Assembly (NCBI GenBank): GCA_035762345.1
Contig: DASTPE010000128.1
Span: 1 to 9,064 of the forward strand
Direction of reading: 5' to 3'
From: SCGC-AG-212-J23 sp035762345
GTDB taxonomy: Bacteria > Pseudomonadota > Gammaproteobacteria > Burkholderiales > SG8-39
Length of the DNA: 9,064 bases
This document shows, in pieces, positions 6,966 through 9,064 of this stretch; position 1 is the first letter of the stretch; each line of letters opens with the position of its first letter. The notes under the pieces were generated by a model. The model was given only the letters and a program-made list of their open reading frames with translations, was not told the DNA's origin and ran no database searches. The position numbers and the translations under genes were made by a program.

Positions 6966-8273
6966 GTGAACGTGGGTGGCAGCGTGACGGCGAAAGACAC
7001 GGCGACGCAAGGCGCCGCGGTGCGGCCATTTGGCAGAGCTGCGCCCCAGCACGGAGACCGCGCGCTCAAGGTCTATCGGCTCGGCACGCACCGGACCGTA
7101 CCGCCAGGCGAAACCCTGGCCCGCCTGATGCCGCTCTTGCCAGGGATGGGCATTACGCGGATCGCCAATATCACCGGTCTGGACCTGATCGGCATCCCCG
7201 TCGTCATGGTCTGCCGTCCGAACTCGCGTTCCGTTGCCGTAGCCCAGGGCAAAGGCCTCGATCTGGCGGCGGCCAAGGTTTCGGGGGTGATGGAGGCGAT
7301 CGAGACTTTTCACGCCGAGCGCGTCGCGCTGCCGCTGCGGCTCGCAACCTATGCCGAGCTTTGCCGCTCGGAATGCGTCGCCGAGGTGCCCCGCTTACCA
7401 TTCTCGGTGCGCGGACGATTTGCCGATGATCTGCCGATTCTGTGGGTCGCCGGACGAGAACTGATGGGCGGTGGAACGACGTGGCTGCCCTACGAGTGCG
7501 TACACACCGACTACACCCTGCCGTTTCCGCAGGGCAGTTTATGCTTTGCCGCCAACACCAACGGTCTTGCATCGGGTAACCACGCGCTCGAGGCGATCAG
7601 CCACGGCCTTGCGGAAGTCATCGAACGCGACGCCATCACCTTGTGGAAGCGGCGCGATGACGCGGCACGCAGGTCTACCGTCGTCGATCTGGATACTGTG
7701 GACGATGCCGCCTGCCGCGCGCTTCTCGATCGGCTCGCCGCGGCGGGCATCGACGTGATGGTATGGGATGCGACCTCCGATGTCGGCGTGGCCACCTTCT
7801 ATTGCCTCCTGGTCGGCCAGCAAACCGGATTTGCCGATCCCGAGTATGGCTCCGGCTGCCATCCTTCGCGCGCCATCGCGCTGTCGCGCGCGCTCACCGA
7901 GGCGGCGCAAGCGCGCACCACCTATATCGCCGGATCGCGCGACGACTTTGTGCCCGAGCTATATGCCGGGTCGGTGCGCGAGCGGCGACTGCGCGACTGC
8001 CGCGCTCTCCTGGCATCGCGTGCGTCGGCGCGAGCCTTTCGGGACGTGCCTAGCTTCGAAGCGGACGACATCGCCGCTGACGTCGACTGGATGCTACGGC
8101 AGCTCGTTGGCGCCGGCATGGCGCAGGCCCTGGTGGTCGATCTCACTATCGCGGAATACGGGTTGCCCGTCGTGCGCGTCGTCGTGCCGGGCCTCGAAGG
8201 TCCGGACAAGGGGCCTGGCAGCGACTACGTCCCCGGCGCCCGCGCCCGGGCAATCGACGCTGCACGCTCATGA
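6966..8273 (+). CDS. YcaO-domain ATP-dependent cyclodehydratase / thioamidation protein
   Basis: YcaO enzymes phosphorylate a backbone amide with ATP and drive attack by a side chain (azoline formation) or by sulfide (thioamide formation). The 435-residue product has the family hallmarks: the opening GITRIANITGLDLIGIPVVM (residues 62-81), the SVAVAQGKG loop (89-97), the ATP/Mg acidic helix SGVMEAIE (S106, E110, E113), GSLCFAANTNGLASG (190-204), and the second acidic helix E209...E217-V-I-E220-R221-D222. The C-terminal tail lacks the PxPxP ending of azoline-forming RiPP YcaOs, as is usual for TfuA partners. Start choice is between GTG 6966 and GTG 6972; the first about 30 residues are low-complexity and not conserved in appearance. 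The TGA overlaps the TfuA ATG by four bases, indicating coupling. It is a stand-alone YcaO with no fused E1-like or ocin-ThiF-like domain visible. By partner, thioamidation is the best guess; the substrate is unknown. Confidence 0.92.
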   Translation: MNVGGSVTAKDTATQGAAVRPFGRAAPQHGDRALKVYRLGTHRTVPPGETLARLMPLLPGMGITRIANITGLDLIGIPVVMVCRPNSRSVAVAQGKGLDLAAAKVSGVMEAIETFHAERVALPLRLATYAELCRSECVAEVPRLPFSVRGRFADDLPILWVAGRELMGGGTTWLPYECVHTDYTLPFPQGSLCFAANTNGLASGNHALEAISHGLAEVIERDAITLWKRRDDAARRSTVVDLDTVDDAACRALLDRLAAAGIDVMVWDATSDVGVATFYCLLVGQQTGFADPEYGSGCHPSRAIALSRALTEAAQARTTYIAGSRDDFVPELYAGSVRERRLRDCRALLASRASARAFRDVPSFEADDIAADVDWMLRQLVGAGMAQALVVDLTIAEYGLPVVRVVVPGLEGPDKGPGSDYVPGARARAIDAARS

Positions 8274-9064
8274 CTACGATCCTCTTTGCCGGCCCGACGC
8301 TTCGTCCGGAGGAAGTCCGCAGCCGTGGTGCAGTCGAGTGCATGCCGCCTGTCCGGCAGGGCGATATCTACCGCGTGGCCTCGCGCCGGCGGCCGCGCGC
8401 GATCGGCATCGTCGACGGTGTGTTTCAGCATGTGCCGTCGGTTTGGCACAAAGAGATTCTGTGGGCCATGGCCAATGGTATCCATGTCTTCGGCGCCGCC
8501 AGCATGGGGGCGCTGCGCGCGGCCGAGCTCCATTCCTTCGGTATGGTCGGCGTCGGCCGCATTTTCGAGGCTTATCGCTCTGGCGCGCTTGCGCCCTACG
8601 GCGAGCCGTTTGAGGACGACGACGAAGTCGCGGTGATCCACGGGCCGCCCGAGACCGGATACGTCGCGCTGTCCGAGGCGATGGTCAACATCCGCGCGAC
8701 GCTCGCCGAGGCCGCAAGCGCCGGCGTTATCAGCACCGCGACGCGCGACGCACTCGTTCGCGCCGCCAAGAAGACGTTCTATCAGGAGCGCAGCTACGAA
8801 GCGCTTCTCGAGCGAGCGCCCGCCGGCGTCCCGCCGGAGGAGGCCGCGGCGCTGCGCGACTGGCTGCCTGAGGGCCGCGTCAATCTGAAACGCCAGGATG
8901 CTCTTGAGATGTTGGGGGCCATGCGGACTTTCCTCGAAGCCGACCCGGCGCCAAAGCAAATCGCCTACAGCTTCGCGCACACGACGCTCTGGGATAACGC
9001 CGTCGCCGCGTGCGAGGGCGAGCAGGCCGCTCCAGAGGACTTCGCAGCAGACGAGCTGCGCATC
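8270..9064 (+). CDS. TfuA-like core domain protein, 3'-truncated
   Basis: TfuA proteins partner with YcaO in peptide or protein thioamidation, where they are thought to help deliver sulfide; the name comes from trifolitoxin-associated genes of Rhizobium. The start is ATG 8270, overlapping the YcaO TGA as ATGA. The frame stays open for 265 codons to the window edge, so the C-terminus is missing. Hallmarks are the N-terminal strand TTILFAGPTL (residues 2-11), IGIVDGVFQHVPSVWHKEI (45-63), the highly characteristic GIHVFGAASMGALRAAEL (70-87) and GVGRIFEAYRSG (94-105), then the DDDEVAVIHGP loop (116-126). After about residue 135 comes a helical, less conserved region including KKTFYQERSY (167-176). 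No signal peptide or membrane segment is seen. Adjacent YcaO and TfuA genes are the normal arrangement for this system, which strengthens both calls. Confidence 0.93.
   Translation, partial: MTTILFAGPTLRPEEVRSRGAVECMPPVRQGDIYRVASRRRPRAIGIVDGVFQHVPSVWHKEILWAMANGIHVFGAASMGALRAAELHSFGMVGVGRIFEAYRSGALAPYGEPFEDDDEVAVIHGPPETGYVALSEAMVNIRATLAEAASAGVISTATRDALVRAAKKTFYQERSYEALLERAPAGVPPEEAAALRDWLPEGRVNLKRQDALEMLGAMRTFLEADPAPKQIAYSFAHTTLWDNAVAACEGEQAAPEDFAADELRI

Noticed and set aside
6926..7429. A plus-strand frame starting inside the leader hairpin, considered as a possible RiPP precursor
   Set aside because: It overlaps the YcaO gene in another frame, is Arg/Gly-rich without a leader-core pattern, has no proper ribosome binding site and is too long for a precursor.
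7768..8613. A 281-codon plus-strand frame across the YcaO/TfuA junction
   Set aside because: It is out of frame with both genes, which show clear family motifs in their own frames. Its composition (Arg, Ser, Pro) is typical of a shadow frame.

Overview
The window is GC-rich, gene-dense bacterial DNA with every gene on the plus strand and two four-base ATGA stop/start overlaps. The protein families present (a ThDP-dependent decarboxylase/synthase-like enzyme, an EntS-like MFS carrier, a class II aldolase, a zinc-ribbon class III cyclase fused to a STAND-type ATPase, and a YcaO/TfuA pair) suggest a proteobacterium of the alpha or beta classes. No rRNA, tRNA or other taxonomic marker is present, so this placement is an inference.

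Region 1 (start to about 3493) is a compact three-gene unit. It holds the 3' part of a thiamine-diphosphate enzyme whose N-terminus lies before the window, an MFS transporter beginning directly after that stop codon (apparently at a CTG), and a class II aldolase/adducin protein whose ATG overlaps the MFS stop. Two carbon-carbon bond enzymes translationally linked to a carrier suggest uptake or export plus catabolism of a small organic acid or sugar-like compound; the substrate cannot be read from sequence.

Region 2 (3494-6907) is a 105-bp gap with no convincing promoter or terminator, followed by one 1102-residue signalling protein. Its order is two four-cysteine zinc ribbons, a class III nucleotide cyclase domain, an AAA/STAND ATPase with clear Walker motifs, a winged-helix-like part and a long helical TPR-like C-terminus. 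The metal-binding aspartates and catalytic Asn/Arg are present, but the two usual substrate-choosing positions (Lys and Asp) read Gln and Ala.

Region 3 (6908-end) is a 58-bp leader carrying two overlapping, mutually exclusive perfect 8-bp inverted repeats, then a strong Shine-Dalgarno, then a YcaO-domain ATP-dependent cyclodehydratase/thioamidation enzyme overlapped by a TfuA-like gene that runs off the window. YcaO/TfuA pairs install thioamides in peptides or proteins (methanogen McrA, thioviridamide-type RiPPs). No precursor peptide is visible here, so the target is unknown. The tandem of cyclase-ATPase regulator, structured leader and thioamidation pair is the most interesting part of the window.
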